A DNA stretch of 23,851 nucleotides from NCBI GenBank assembly GCA_019414265.1, contig DXMJ01000021.1, positions 9,358-33,208 of the forward strand, given 5' to 3'. Positions 13,961-21,657 of the stretch are shown piece after piece. Positions within the stretch are counted from its first letter, which is position 1. Each line of letters opens with the position of its first letter. The notes under the pieces were generated by a model. It saw nothing but the letters and a program-made list of their open reading frames with translations. It was not told the DNA's origin and made no database searches. The position numbers and the translations under genes are program-made. The stretch comes from Collinsella sp. GTDB lineage: Bacteria; Actinomycetota; Coriobacteriia; Coriobacteriales; Coriobacteriaceae.

Positions 13961-14926
13961 ATGTGTACGAGCATTCGATTTACCGATAATTCTGGCCACA
14001 TGTATCTGGGCCGCAACCTCGACTGGAGCTTTGACTACGGCCAACAGGTTCGCGTGATGCCGCGCGGGTTTCACATCCCGTATTCGTTTATCGACGATGC
14101 GTCGGCGGCACACGCGGTAATCGGCATGTGCATCGATTACAAGAACTATCCCATGTTTTTCGACTGTGGTAACGATGCGGGTCTGGCTGTGGCGGGGCTC
14201 AACTTTCCCGGCTATGCCGAGTATGCCGAGGGCCCGGTTGATGGAAAGACCAATATCGCGGCCTATGAGTTTCCCCTGTGGGTGGCAGCGACGTTCTCGA
14301 CGGTCGATGAGGTCGAGGCCGCGCTGCGCGACACGGTGATTGTCGCCAAATCTGCCGGAGAGGGGCTGGGCGTGTCGCTGCTCCATTGGATTATCGGCGA
14401 CAGCCAGCGCAGCATCGTGGTCGAGATGATGGCTGACGGCCTGCATGTATACGACGATCCGGTCGACACCCTTGCCAACCAGCCGACCTTCCCGTGGCAC
14501 ATGGAAAACCTGCGCACCTATATCACCGCCACAAGCGATTTTCCGCAGACGGCGACATGGCGTGGCGCCGAGCTTAAGCCCTATGGAGCCGGTGCCGGCA
14601 TGCGCGGCATTCCGGGCGATTGCTATTCGCCGAGCCGTTTTGTAAAGGCGGCGTACCTCAATGCCAATTACCCGCAAAAGGGCAGCGAGGCCGAAAACGT
14701 CGTCCGCATGTTCCGTTCGCTCGAGGGCGTGGCGATGATCGAGGGGGCGTCCAAGATGGGCGATGGCAAGTTCGAGAAGACCATCTACACTGGATGCTTT
14801 AGCGCGCGCACGGGCAATTATTACTACGCGACCTACGATGACCCATCGATTCGCTACGTGAGCCTGATGGATGCCGAGGGCGCGAGCCCCGATAGGCTCG
14901 TGGTTCCCGAGCCGCGTCGTTCGTAG
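13961..14926 (+). CDS. bsh: Bile salt hydrolase (choloylglycine hydrolase family)
   Basis: This 321-residue Ntn hydrolase deconjugates glycine- and taurine-linked bile acids. The start is certain: AGGAGG precedes the ATG at 13961, and removal of Met exposes the catalytic Cys 2 of MCTSIRF. The other active-site residues are present at the family spacing: Arg 18 and Asp 21 (GRNLDWSF), Asn 81 in GLNFPGYAEY, Asn 173 in NQPTFPWHMENL and Arg 226 in SPSRFVKAAY. Asn at the 81/82 position, rather than the Tyr of penicillin V acylases, favours bile salt hydrolase. There is no signal peptide, so it is intracellular. It stands alone between two terminators, with no bile transporter beside it. It indicates a host-gut lifestyle. 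Confidence 0.93.
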   Translation: MCTSIRFTDNSGHMYLGRNLDWSFDYGQQVRVMPRGFHIPYSFIDDASAAHAVIGMCIDYKNYPMFFDCGNDAGLAVAGLNFPGYAEYAEGPVDGKTNIAAYEFPLWVAATFSTVDEVEAALRDTVIVAKSAGEGLGVSLLHWIIGDSQRSIVVEMMADGLHVYDDPVDTLANQPTFPWHMENLRTYITATSDFPQTATWRGAELKPYGAGAGMRGIPGDCYSPSRFVKAAYLNANYPQKGSEAENVVRMFRSLEGVAMIEGASKMGDGKFEKTIYTGCFSARTGNYYYATYDDPSIRYVSLMDAEGASPDRLVVPEPRRS

Positions 14927-14949
14927 CCCACGGCTTTGCTGCAATGCAA

Positions 14950-14992
14950 AGCGGCCCTGCATCTCTTGCGAGGTGCAGGGCCGCTGTCGTTT
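14950..14992. terminator. Convergent terminator between bsh and kup
   Basis: AGCGGCCCTGCA (14950-14961) and TGCAGGGCCGCT (14974-14985) form a perfect 12-bp stem. It is followed by GTCGTTTT on the plus strand and by TTTGC on the minus strand, and lies between the two convergent genes. Confidence 0.82.
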
Positions 14993-15007
14993 TGACGCGC
15001 GATGCCG

Positions 15008-17239
15008 CTAGAAGTTGGCGTCGTTGAGTTGTTCGTTCTCAAGACCGTCGAGCTGTTGCTGTTCGGGCGTATCGGCGACGCTCTCGAGCAGCTCGGTGGG
15101 ATCGACGTTCATACTCTTGCCGGCCTCGTTGCCGTTGACCAAGTCGTCCGAGAAGATATCGACTTCCATTTCCTCGGCCTCTTCGATCTGAACCTCGAGC
15201 GGCACCTGGGTGCGCACGAGCTTAACGGCCGGGCGCATGCGGGCAAACAGTGGCACGTACTCGATGATGATGGCCGAGTTCTCGAGACCATACCAACGTG
15301 CCGGGCTTCCGCAGGCGCGGCGGACGGCGTACTTGATGGCCATGACGCGATGGTCGTTGCGGTTGATGTCCGTTTCGGGGGCGAGCATCTTGCGCAGCAT
15401 GCAAAAACGGAAGTCGCCCACGTTGCCGCGCGTCTCGTAGATGGAGTAGGTGTGGTGCTGCGGCGGCAGCTCGCCCGATGCCATCAAGTCGCCAACAATC
15501 TGGCGCAGGTAGGCATTGATGCGCTGGTTGACCTTAAAGCCCAGGTCCAAGCGCACGCGGAACAAAAAGTCCGTGCCAAAGGTCTCGACGGAATACTCGT
15601 GCGTATAGGGCTCGTCGGTAACGTGCACGTTGATGAACCAGTATGCCTTGGCGCGCTTGGGATGCTTATCCAAGATGGAATAGAGCACGTCGCGGTCGAG
15701 CGTGAGCGGGTCGGGACTGTTGGTAAGGAACACCAGATTGTCGGCGAGCACGGGGTAGGTCTCGTCGTTGCGCAGGCGGTCGAGCTGGTCAATGTACTTG
15801 GAGACGGGCAGCAGGATCGTCTGCGTGCGCTCGATGGCGGTGCCGCGGCGCCACACGTACATAAGGCCAAACAGCAGCGAGGCCAAGAAGATCATGACGT
15901 AGCCGCCGTCAAAGAACATGGTGAGGCACGAGGCGAAGAAGCACAGCTCAATGGCGCCAAAAAGTAGGGCAAAGACGCAGGCGCCCAGCTTGCGCTTGAG
16001 AATGCCGGCGATATAGCTCGTCAGCAGCGTGGTGGTCATGAGCATGGTCACGGTAATGGCGAGGCCGTAGGCGCTCTCCATGCGCTCGGAGTTTTGGAAC
16101 AGCAGCACGATGAAGATACAGCCGACCCACATGATGTTGTTGACGAGCGGAATATAGAGTTGGCCCTTGGTGTCGCTGGGGTAGTGGATGCGCAGATGCG
16201 GCATAAGGTTGAGGCGCGTTGCCTCCGAAACCAACGAGAACGAGCCGGTGATGAGCGCCTGCGAGGCGATGATGGCCGCCACGGCCGAAAGCACGATGGC
16301 AAAGGGGCGCAGGGGCTCGGGGAGCATCATATAGAACGGGTTGACGATATCCATCGCGAGCATCTGGGGATTGGAATTGTTGGCGAGCAGCCAAGCGCCC
16401 TGACCCAGATAGTTAAGGATGAGGGCTGCCTTTACGAACGGCCAGGATGCGTAAATGTTAGCCTTGCCCACGTGACCCATGTCCGAATAGAGCGCCTCGG
16501 CGCCGGTCGTCGACAGGAAGACGAAGCCGAGCACCATGATGCCCGAGTGGTTGATGGGCGAGAACAGGAACATGATGCCGCGGATGGGGTTGAGCGCGCG
16601 TAGGATGGACAGGTTGCCGAGCATGTTGAACAGGCCGGCGCCAGCCAAGAACAGGAACCACAGCGTCATGAGCGGGCCGAACAGCTTGCCGATCGACGAG
16701 GTGCCGGCGCGCTGCATGGCAAACAGGCCGCAGATAATGATGATGGTGATGATGATGACGTTGGTCTGGCCGTCACCCAAAAGCGCATGGCCCCACTCGA
16801 TAGTGCGCAAGCCCTCGATGGCCGTGGTAACCGTGACGGCGGGGGTGAGGATGCCGTCGGCGAGCAGCGCCGCGCCGCCGATCATGGCGGGAAGGATCAG
16901 CCACGGCGCCACTTTGCGCACCAAGCTAAACAGGGCGAAGATGCCGCCCTCGTTGTGGTTATCGGCCTTCATGGCGATAACCACGTACTTGACCGTGGTC
17001 ACGAGCGTCATGGTCCAGATGACGAGCGAAAGCGCTCCTAAGATCATGTCCTCGCTGACGGTACCGATGCCGCCGTTGTTGGCGACGATTGATTTCATGG
17101 TGTACATGGGGCTCGTGCCGATGTCGCCGTAGACGACGCCGAGCGTAACGAGCAGCATGCCAGCGGAGAGGGGAATGGCTCCATGCCCGCCTTGACCACG
17201 CTGATCTTGGGGGCTTGCCTCCAGTTTGTTATGTGCCAC
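15008..17239 (-). CDS. kup: Kup-family potassium uptake protein
   Basis: This 743-residue membrane protein is a KUP/HAK/KT potassium:proton symporter. The diagnostic first segment LLVTLGVVYGDIGTSPMYT is present, followed by NNGGIGT, HNEGGIFALFSLVR, GAALLADGILTPAVTVTTAIEGL and about 12 membrane segments in the first 430 residues. The C-terminal third is a cytoplasmic domain ending in an acidic tail rich in Glu, Asp and Gln. The GTG at 17239 is favoured because AGGGAG lies 5 nt before it; the ATG 18 nt upstream (17257) has no ribosome site and would add only six residues. A 7-bp hairpin lies just upstream of the ribosome site. No c-di-AMP riboswitch consensus could be recognised. Confidence 0.92.
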   Translation of the reverse strand: MAHNKLEASPQDQRGQGGHGAIPLSAGMLLVTLGVVYGDIGTSPMYTMKSIVANNGGIGTVSEDMILGALSLVIWTMTLVTTVKYVVIAMKADNHNEGGIFALFSLVRKVAPWLILPAMIGGAALLADGILTPAVTVTTAIEGLRTIEWGHALLGDGQTNVIIITIIIICGLFAMQRAGTSSIGKLFGPLMTLWFLFLAGAGLFNMLGNLSILRALNPIRGIMFLFSPINHSGIMVLGFVFLSTTGAEALYSDMGHVGKANIYASWPFVKAALILNYLGQGAWLLANNSNPQMLAMDIVNPFYMMLPEPLRPFAIVLSAVAAIIASQALITGSFSLVSEATRLNLMPHLRIHYPSDTKGQLYIPLVNNIMWVGCIFIVLLFQNSERMESAYGLAITVTMLMTTTLLTSYIAGILKRKLGACVFALLFGAIELCFFASCLTMFFDGGYVMIFLASLLFGLMYVWRRGTAIERTQTILLPVSKYIDQLDRLRNDETYPVLADNLVFLTNSPDPLTLDRDVLYSILDKHPKRAKAYWFINVHVTDEPYTHEYSVETFGTDFLFRVRLDLGFKVNQRINAYLRQIVGDLMASGELPPQHHTYSIYETRGNVGDFRFCMLRKMLAPETDINRNDHRVMAIKYAVRRACGSPARWYGLENSAIIIEYVPLFARMRPAVKLVRTQVPLEVQIEEAEEMEVDIFSDDLVNGNEAGKSMNVDPTELLESVADTPEQQQLDGLENEQLNDANF

Positions 17240-17259
17240 GTGGACTCCCTTGGACATCC

Positions 17260-17284
17260 GGTTATCCGTCTAGGACAGATAACC
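17260..17284 (-). promoter_or_regulatory. Leader hairpin just upstream of kup
   Basis: GGTTATC and GATAACC are perfect 7-bp arms with an 11-nt loop, ending about 10 nt before the kup ribosome site on the minus strand. It could affect translation or be an operator. A TATAAA-like sequence lies just upstream. Confidence 0.4.
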
Positions 17285-17339
17285 TTTATGCCGTCTTTAT
17301 ACATACAAGAGCAGTTTGGCACATCAGGTTATTTTAGAC

Positions 17340-17363
17340 AATAATCCCCAGCTGAGGATTATT
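17340..17363 (-). other. Stem-loop between the EamA exporter and kup genes
   Basis: On the minus strand AATAATCCTC and GGGGATTATT pair over 10 bp (one G-U) around an AGCU tetraloop, 34 nt past the EamA stop codon. No clean U-run follows, so it is either a weak terminator for the EamA gene or an operator for kup. Confidence 0.4.
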
Positions 17364-17396
17364 TATGTACGCAGGTAGCATTTCAAAGCAGGGGCT

Positions 17397-18308
17397 TTAA
17401 GCACGTGCTGCCTGGGCGATGCCAGCCTTGGCGTTTGCGCGTTTGCCGGCGAGTTCGCAAAAGATCGCGCCGCCGATGATAAGCACGGCGCCCATCAGAC
17501 GGACCGGTGTTATGGCTTCGCCCAGAAGGACGGCCGAGAACACGACCGCCGAAAGCGGCTCGAGGTAGCCGACGACGGCGACGGTCTGGACGGGCAGTTT
17601 GGCGACGGCGCTAAAGTAGAGCAGGCAGCCGATGCCGGTGTTGACGACGCCGAGCATGACGACGGCGCGCCAATCAATACTGGCGGCGACGCCGGCGGAC
17701 AGGAATGAGGGGGCGCCCTGCGTGAGGAGCGTAAGGACCAGCGCGGTCAAAAAGGCGGCGCTCACCTGGAGCGCGGAGTTCTCGAGGCCCTCGATGTGCG
17801 GCGCACCCTTGCTGGCGATGACCATCAATGCATAGCAGAAGGCCGAGGCGATGCCGCAAGCGATACCCGCAATGGGCATATTGCCGCCTAGACCTTGTGC
17901 CGCAATGAGAAAAGCACCGCAGGCGACGGCGATAAAGCCGGCGATTTTGCTGCCGGTCAGCTTTTCGCCAAAGATGAGCGGGGAGAGCGCCATGACGATG
18001 ATGGGGCCGCAGTAGTACAGCAGCGAGGATACGCCGACGCCAATCGTCTGGTAGGCGCGGAACAGAAAAATCCAGCTGGCGCCCAGCGCGGCTCCCGAGA
18101 GGAGGAGGGCTGCGGCTTCGCGGGGGCGGGATGGCGCCTGCAGCTTATGGCGTTGGGTGACGGCGAGGATGGTGACAAGCGAGAGTGCGCCCAAAAACGT
18201 GCGCAGTAGCACGATATCGGAGCTCGGCAGCGCGATGGCAGCGGCGATGATGCCGTTGGAGCCAAACAATAGCAATGCTGCTAAGTACGCAAACAGTCCG
18301 TTGTTCAT
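17397..18308 (-). CDS. EamA/DMT-family transporter
   Basis: This 303-residue membrane protein has the two-fold EamA (DUF6) repeat of drug/metabolite transporters, with ten predicted hydrophobic segments. Repeat 1 spans about residues 5-140 with LPSSDIVLLRTFLGA and GVSSLLYYCGPIIVMALSPLIFGE; repeat 2 spans about 145-290 with GYLEPLSAVVFSAVLLGEAIT. Members export amino acids, metabolites or drugs, or import nucleotide sugars; the substrate cannot be read from the sequence. The ATG at 18308 has GAGGGG upstream at long spacing. It is divergent from a LysR regulator across a 118-bp gap with a T-N11-A palindrome, the classical layout for a LysR-controlled exporter. Confidence 0.88.
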   Translation of the reverse strand: MNNGLFAYLAALLLFGSNGIIAAAIALPSSDIVLLRTFLGALSLVTILAVTQRHKLQAPSRPREAAALLLSGAALGASWIFLFRAYQTIGVGVSSLLYYCGPIIVMALSPLIFGEKLTGSKIAGFIAVACGAFLIAAQGLGGNMPIAGIACGIASAFCYALMVIASKGAPHIEGLENSALQVSAAFLTALVLTLLTQGAPSFLSAGVAASIDWRAVVMLGVVNTGIGCLLYFSAVAKLPVQTVAVVGYLEPLSAVVFSAVLLGEAITPVRLMGAVLIIGGAIFCELAGKRANAKAGIAQAARA

Positions 18309-18337
18309 GCGCTGAAATCCCCTCTATATCCGAGCAT

Positions 18338-18354
18338 GTTCACTATGGGTGAAC
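18338..18354. promoter_or_regulatory. LysR-type operator in the divergent region
   Basis: GTTCAC and GTGAAC are perfect arms around a TATGG centre; the inner part fits the T-N11-A LysR box. It is in the 118-bp region between the EamA gene and its divergent LysR gene, suggesting autoregulation and control of the exporter. Confidence 0.65.
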
Positions 18355-18375
18355 TGGCTATAGAAGAAAAGCGAA

Positions 18376-18381
18376 TATAAT
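18376..18381 (+). promoter_or_regulatory. -10 box of the LysR regulator gene
   Basis: TATAAT is a perfect -10, 45 nt before the GTG start. The -35 region is poor and lies next to the palindrome at 18338-18354, which fits autoregulation. Confidence 0.5.
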
Positions 18382-18426
18382 TCATAGATAGCATGACAAA
18401 AGCTCATGCATATGTGGAGGGGTGCC

Positions 18427-19284
18427 GTGGAAACGAATGTTCAAAAGATGCAGGTCCTACTCGAGACCGTGCGCGCCGGCAGTTTTACGCGCGCCGCCGA
18501 GCGGCTGAGCTATTCGCAGTCGGGCGTGAGCCGTATGGTGGCCGATCTTGAGGCCGACTGGGGCTTTAAAGTGCTTGATAGAAGCCGCGAGGGCGTAGTG
18601 CTTTCTGCCGACGGGCGGCAAGTTATGCCGGCTGTTGAGGCGTTATGCGAGGAATTCACTCGCTTGCAGCGACGGGTGGATGAGATGCGTGGGCTCATGC
18701 GCGGCAAAATCTGCATCGGTACATTTTCGAGCGTGGCGACCCACGTGCTGCCGCCGGTGATTGCGCGCTTTCGCGCCGATCACCCGGACATCGATTACGA
18801 GCTGCTGATGGGTGATTACTCCGAGATTGAGCAATGGGTGGCGGAAGGTCGCTGCGACCTGGGCTTTATTCCGCGCGAACCACGCGGCGCCGGCATGGCG
18901 TCGCGGCCGTTGGTGCGAGACGAGTTAATGGCGGTAGTGCCAACAGGCTCTTTGCTTGCCGCGGCGGAGGTCGTCTCTCTTGCCGATTTGGCCAACGAGC
19001 AGTTTATTCTGCTGGAACGCGGCACAGATGATGAGATTACGCCGCTGTTTCGCCGCGCGGGCCTGGCGGTACGCTCTAAGCTGTCGACCTGGGATGATTA
19101 TGCGATTATGGCCATGGTCGAGGACGGTCTGGGCGTGAGCATTCTTCCGGCGCTCATCTTGCGCCGCTGCCAGTTCGATGTTGCCGTGCGCCCGCTCGAG
19201 GGACATCCTCATCGGCAGATCAACGCCATATACCGCACCGCTGACGTTTCGCTTGCGGCGGCTCGTTTCCTTGAATATCTCTAA
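18427..19284 (+). CDS. LysR-family transcriptional regulator
   Basis: This 285-residue LysR-type regulator has an N-terminal winged helix (QVLLETVRAGSFTRAAERLSYSQSGVSRMVADLE, about residues 7-40, then DRSREGVVLSADG) and an effector domain from about residue 85. The effector domain contains KICIGTFSSVATHVLPPVIARFR and the typical late motif DDYAIMAMVEDGLGVSILPALI. The GTG at 18427 is selected because GGAGG lies 6 nt upstream; the ATG at 18406 has no ribosome site and would add seven residues. It is divergent from the EamA exporter gene and probably controls it. The effector is unknown. Confidence 0.92.
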   Translation: METNVQKMQVLLETVRAGSFTRAAERLSYSQSGVSRMVADLEADWGFKVLDRSREGVVLSADGRQVMPAVEALCEEFTRLQRRVDEMRGLMRGKICIGTFSSVATHVLPPVIARFRADHPDIDYELLMGDYSEIEQWVAEGRCDLGFIPREPRGAGMASRPLVRDELMAVVPTGSLLAAAEVVSLADLANEQFILLERGTDDEITPLFRRAGLAVRSKLSTWDDYAIMAMVEDGLGVSILPALILRRCQFDVAVRPLEGHPHRQINAIYRTADVSLAAARFLEYL

Positions 19285-19343
19285 AAGCGCGTACCTGTTG
19301 TCTACTTTGGGACAATTCTCGGGGTTCGGTACATTTTCTTATG

Positions 19344-19428
19344 AAATTGAACTTTCGGATAATGCGCCGCGCTATACTGCTGCCTAAATTGAACTCAGGT
19401 TCAATTTGTGTTCTATAAATTGAACTTT
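19344..19428. promoter_or_regulatory. AAATTGAAC operator cluster and promoter of the XRE-AlaA gene
   Basis: AAATTGAAC occurs directly at 19344-19352, 19386-19394 and 19417-19425, and inverted at 19399-19407. The second and inverted copies form a perfect 9-bp palindrome with a TCAG centre. A TATACT (-10-like) is at 19373-19378, and the first copy overlaps the -35 position (TTGAAC, long 19-nt spacing). The sites surround the transcription start of a gene whose own N-terminus is an XRE helix-turn-helix, so autorepression is likely. Confidence 0.75.
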
Positions 19429-19446
19429 GCCAGCAAGGAGGTTCTA

Positions 19447-20967
19447 ATGGCCCAAGAGACGTTTAGCGATCGCCTGCGACAGACCATGTCCGATCGCGAC
19501 GTTCGCCAGTCGGATGTAATCCGCGCATCGGAGATGCTCGGCAAAAAACTCGGCAAGAGTCAGATGAGCCAATATGTGAGCGGCAAGACGATCCCGCGGC
19601 GCGATGTGGCAGAGCTGCTCGCCCGTATTTTGGAGGTCGATGTTTCCTGGCTGCTCGCCAGTGACGCCGATCAAGTCGAGACGTCCTCGTCCCATAACGT
19701 TGCCAAATCCGAACCTAGTCTCTCAGCTCAAATTCCAAGGAGCACCACCATGCGTACTTTTTCTAAATCCACCAAGCTCGATAACGTCCTGTATGACGTG
19801 CGCGGTCCCGTCGTCGACGAGGCTGCCCGTATGGAGGACGAGGGCGAGCGCATCCTCAAGCTCAATATCGGCAACCCGGCGCCCTTCGGTTTTCGCACGC
19901 CCGATGAGGTTATCAAGGACATGCGCCAGCAGCTGCCCGACTGCGAAGGCTATTCCAATTCGCGCGGCCTGTTCTCTGCGCGCAAGGCGATCATGCAGTA
20001 TTCGCAGATCAAGGGCCTGCCCAATGTTCAGATGGAGCATATCTACACGGGCAACGGCGTGTCCGAACTCATTCAGCTTTCGATGAACGCTCTGCTCGAC
20101 AATGGCGACGAGATTTTGATCCCCAGCCCCGACTATCCGCTCTGGACGGCGTGCGCAACCCTCGCCGGCGGTCATCCCGTGCACTATCTATGCGATGAGC
20201 AGGCGGATTGGTATCCCGACCTGGAGGATATGGAGTCCAAGATCACGAGCGCGACCAAGGCCCTCGTCATCATCAACCCCAACAACCCCACGGGCTCGGT
20301 CTACCCGCGCGAGGTGCTCGAGGGCATCGTCGAGGTTGCGCGCAGGCATCAGCTGATGATCTTTGCCGATGAGATCTACGACCGTCTGTGCATGGACGGC
20401 TACGAGCACGTCTCGATTGCCTCGCTCGCTCCCGATCTGCCCTGCGTTACCTTTAGCGGCCTTTCCAAGTCGCACATGATCGCGGGCTATCGTATTGGCT
20501 GGATGGTGCTTTCGGGCAACCAGCGCTGCATGAGCGACTTCATTATGGGTATCAACATGCTCTCTAACATGCGCCTGTGCTCCAACGTGCCGGCCCAGTC
20601 GATCGTCCAGACGGCGCTCGGTGGCCATCAGTCGGTCAACGACTACATCCGTCCCGGCGGTCGTGTCTACGAGCAGCGCAACTTTGTGTATGAGGCACTC
20701 AACAAGATCGATGGCATCTCGGTGGTCAAGCCGCGCGCGGCGTTCTATATCTTCCCCAAGATGGATGTTAAGAAGTTCAACATCACCGATGACGAGCAGT
20801 TTGCCCTCGACCTGCTGCACGAGAAGAAGATTCTGATCACGCGCGGCGGCGGCTTTAACTGGGCCGAGCCCGATCACTTCCGCATCGTGTACCTGCCGCG
20901 CATGGAAGTGCTCAAAGAGTCGCTCGAAGACCTCGCCGACTTCTTCGATCATTACCGTCAAAGCTAA
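19447..20967 (+). CDS. alaA: XRE helix-turn-helix fused to AlaA-type aminotransferase
   Basis: This is a 506-residue fusion. Residues 5-73 form an XRE/Cro-type helix-turn-helix (DRLRQTMSDRDVRQSDVIRA, then SQMSQYVSGKTIPRRDVAELL). Residues 102-506 are a complete fold-type I aminotransferase closely resembling E. coli AlaA: LNIGNPAPFGF, GNGVSELIQ, NPNNPTG, FADEIYDR, the PLP-lysine motif GLSKSHMIAGYR and the substrate-carboxylate Arg in HFRIVYLPR. AlaA transfers an amino group from glutamate to pyruvate to make alanine. The ATG at 19447 has AAGGAGG. A second start at 19750 with AAGGAG at 7-nt spacing would give a free 405-residue AlaA, the same length as the E. coli enzyme. The linker (about 74-101) is low in structure. 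The fold is distinct from GntR-based MocR fusions. Confidence 0.93.
   Translation: MAQETFSDRLRQTMSDRDVRQSDVIRASEMLGKKLGKSQMSQYVSGKTIPRRDVAELLARILEVDVSWLLASDADQVETSSSHNVAKSEPSLSAQIPRSTTMRTFSKSTKLDNVLYDVRGPVVDEAARMEDEGERILKLNIGNPAPFGFRTPDEVIKDMRQQLPDCEGYSNSRGLFSARKAIMQYSQIKGLPNVQMEHIYTGNGVSELIQLSMNALLDNGDEILIPSPDYPLWTACATLAGGHPVHYLCDEQADWYPDLEDMESKITSATKALVIINPNNPTGSVYPREVLEGIVEVARRHQLMIFADEIYDRLCMDGYEHVSIASLAPDLPCVTFSGLSKSHMIAGYRIGWMVLSGNQRCMSDFIMGINMLSNMRLCSNVPAQSIVQTALGGHQSVNDYIRPGGRVYEQRNFVYEALNKIDGISVVKPRAAFYIFPKMDVKKFNITDDEQFALDLLHEKKILITRGGGFNWAEPDHFRIVYLPRMEVLKESLEDLADFFDHYRQS
19737..19752 (+). promoter_or_regulatory. Internal ribosome site and start inside the XRE-AlaA gene
   Basis: AAGGAG (19737-19742) stands 7 nt before an in-frame ATG (19750). 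This start falls exactly at the beginning of the aminotransferase domain and yields 405 residues to the shared stop. The strength of the site suggests that free AlaA is made besides the fusion. Confidence 0.7.
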
Positions 20968-20989
20968 GGGATAGAGGCTCTATACAATC

Positions 20990-21029
20990 GAAAGCTCCCT
21001 GCAGTTGCTTGGCTGCAGGGAGCTTTCTT
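20990..21029. terminator. Convergent terminator after the XRE-AlaA gene
   Basis: GAAAGCTCCCTGCAG (20990-21004) and CTGCAGGGAGCTTTC (21013-21027) form a perfect 15-bp stem with an 8-nt loop. It lies between the convergent XRE-AlaA and deformylase-like genes. U-runs are short on both sides, so termination relies on the strong stem. Confidence 0.78.
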
Positions 21030-21041
21030 GAATCGGTGGAA

Positions 21042-21452
21042 CTAAATAACGATTCCGTTGCAGTGGTCGATTTCGTGCTGGATGATCTCGGCGGTGTAGC
21101 CCGAGAAGTTTTTGATGCGGCGGACAAAGTTCTCGTCCAAATACTCAACCTTAATGCGGCGATAGCGGGTGCAGGGACGCTCGCCGATTAGCGAGAGGCA
21201 TCCTTCGCTTGTCTGATAGGCATTGACCTGCTCAAGAATTTGAGGATTGTACATCAGGAGCGTCCTGTTGCCGTCCTTTACGCAGATGATGCGTTTGCGC
21301 ACGCCGATCATGTTGGCGGCGAGGCCCACGCACTCGCGCTCATGCTCGTGGAGTGTATCTAGGAGATCCTGCCCGGTCGCGGCATCGTCGGGTCCCGCGT
21401 CTTCGGAAGGCAGACGCAAAAAGAACTCGGATTTCATGATGGGCTTAATCAT
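21042..21452 (-). CDS. Peptide-deformylase family protein with Gln-to-Met motif 1
   Basis: This 136-residue deformylase-family protein has motif 2 EGCLS (83-87, metal ligand Cys 85) and an intact motif 3 HEIDH (126-130, with catalytic Glu 127). Motif 1 reads CVGLAANM, with Met 48 where classical deformylases have a conserved Gln. Similar AANM versions are, from memory, found in short deformylase-like proteins of clostridia and relatives. Metal binding and the catalytic base are kept, so hydrolase activity is possible, but substrate or metal handling may differ. The ATG at 21452 has GAGGAG at 8-nt spacing; the much longer open frame upstream runs into the divergent leader of the MFS gene. It is convergent with the XRE-AlaA gene. 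Confidence 0.88.
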   Translation of the reverse strand: MIKPIMKSEFFLRLPSEDAGPDDAATGQDLLDTLHEHERECVGLAANMIGVRKRIICVKDGNRTLLMYNPQILEQVNAYQTSEGCLSLIGERPCTRYRRIKVEYLDENFVRRIKNFSGYTAEIIQHEIDHCNGIVI

Positions 21453-21524
21453 GGCGGGCTCCTCATGTCTTATGCTTTCGTGGACTTTTAATAATAGCGC
21501 GGAAGGAAAGCTACGCGTCCGCGT

Positions 21525-21611
21525 TACAATCTTTCGACGTTGGACCATGTTGCCAGACTCGTCGTGTACGGCGTCTGGCGTAAGTCTAGGGCTCATTTTT
21601 CGCCCTGGACT
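21525..21611 (+). promoter_or_regulatory. Promoter and two-hairpin leader of the MFS exporter
   Basis: TACAAT (21525-21530) is a possible -10 without a good -35. The leader of about 120 nt that would follow holds two stem-loops: GCCAGAC/GTCTGGC (21552-21558 with 21573-21579, 14-nt loop) and AGTCTAGGGC/GCCCTGGACT (21583-21592 with 21602-21611, one wobble, loop containing TTTTT). I do not recognise a known riboswitch class. Confidence 0.45.
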
Positions 21612-21657
21612 GTTCCTCTGGGGCGATGCGACTGTCGTTCCAAGAGGAAGGAAATGC

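Noticed and set aside
17240..17396. c-di-AMP riboswitch before kup
   Set aside because: Such switches often precede potassium transporter genes, but the conserved blocks are not visible; only a short 7-bp hairpin is.
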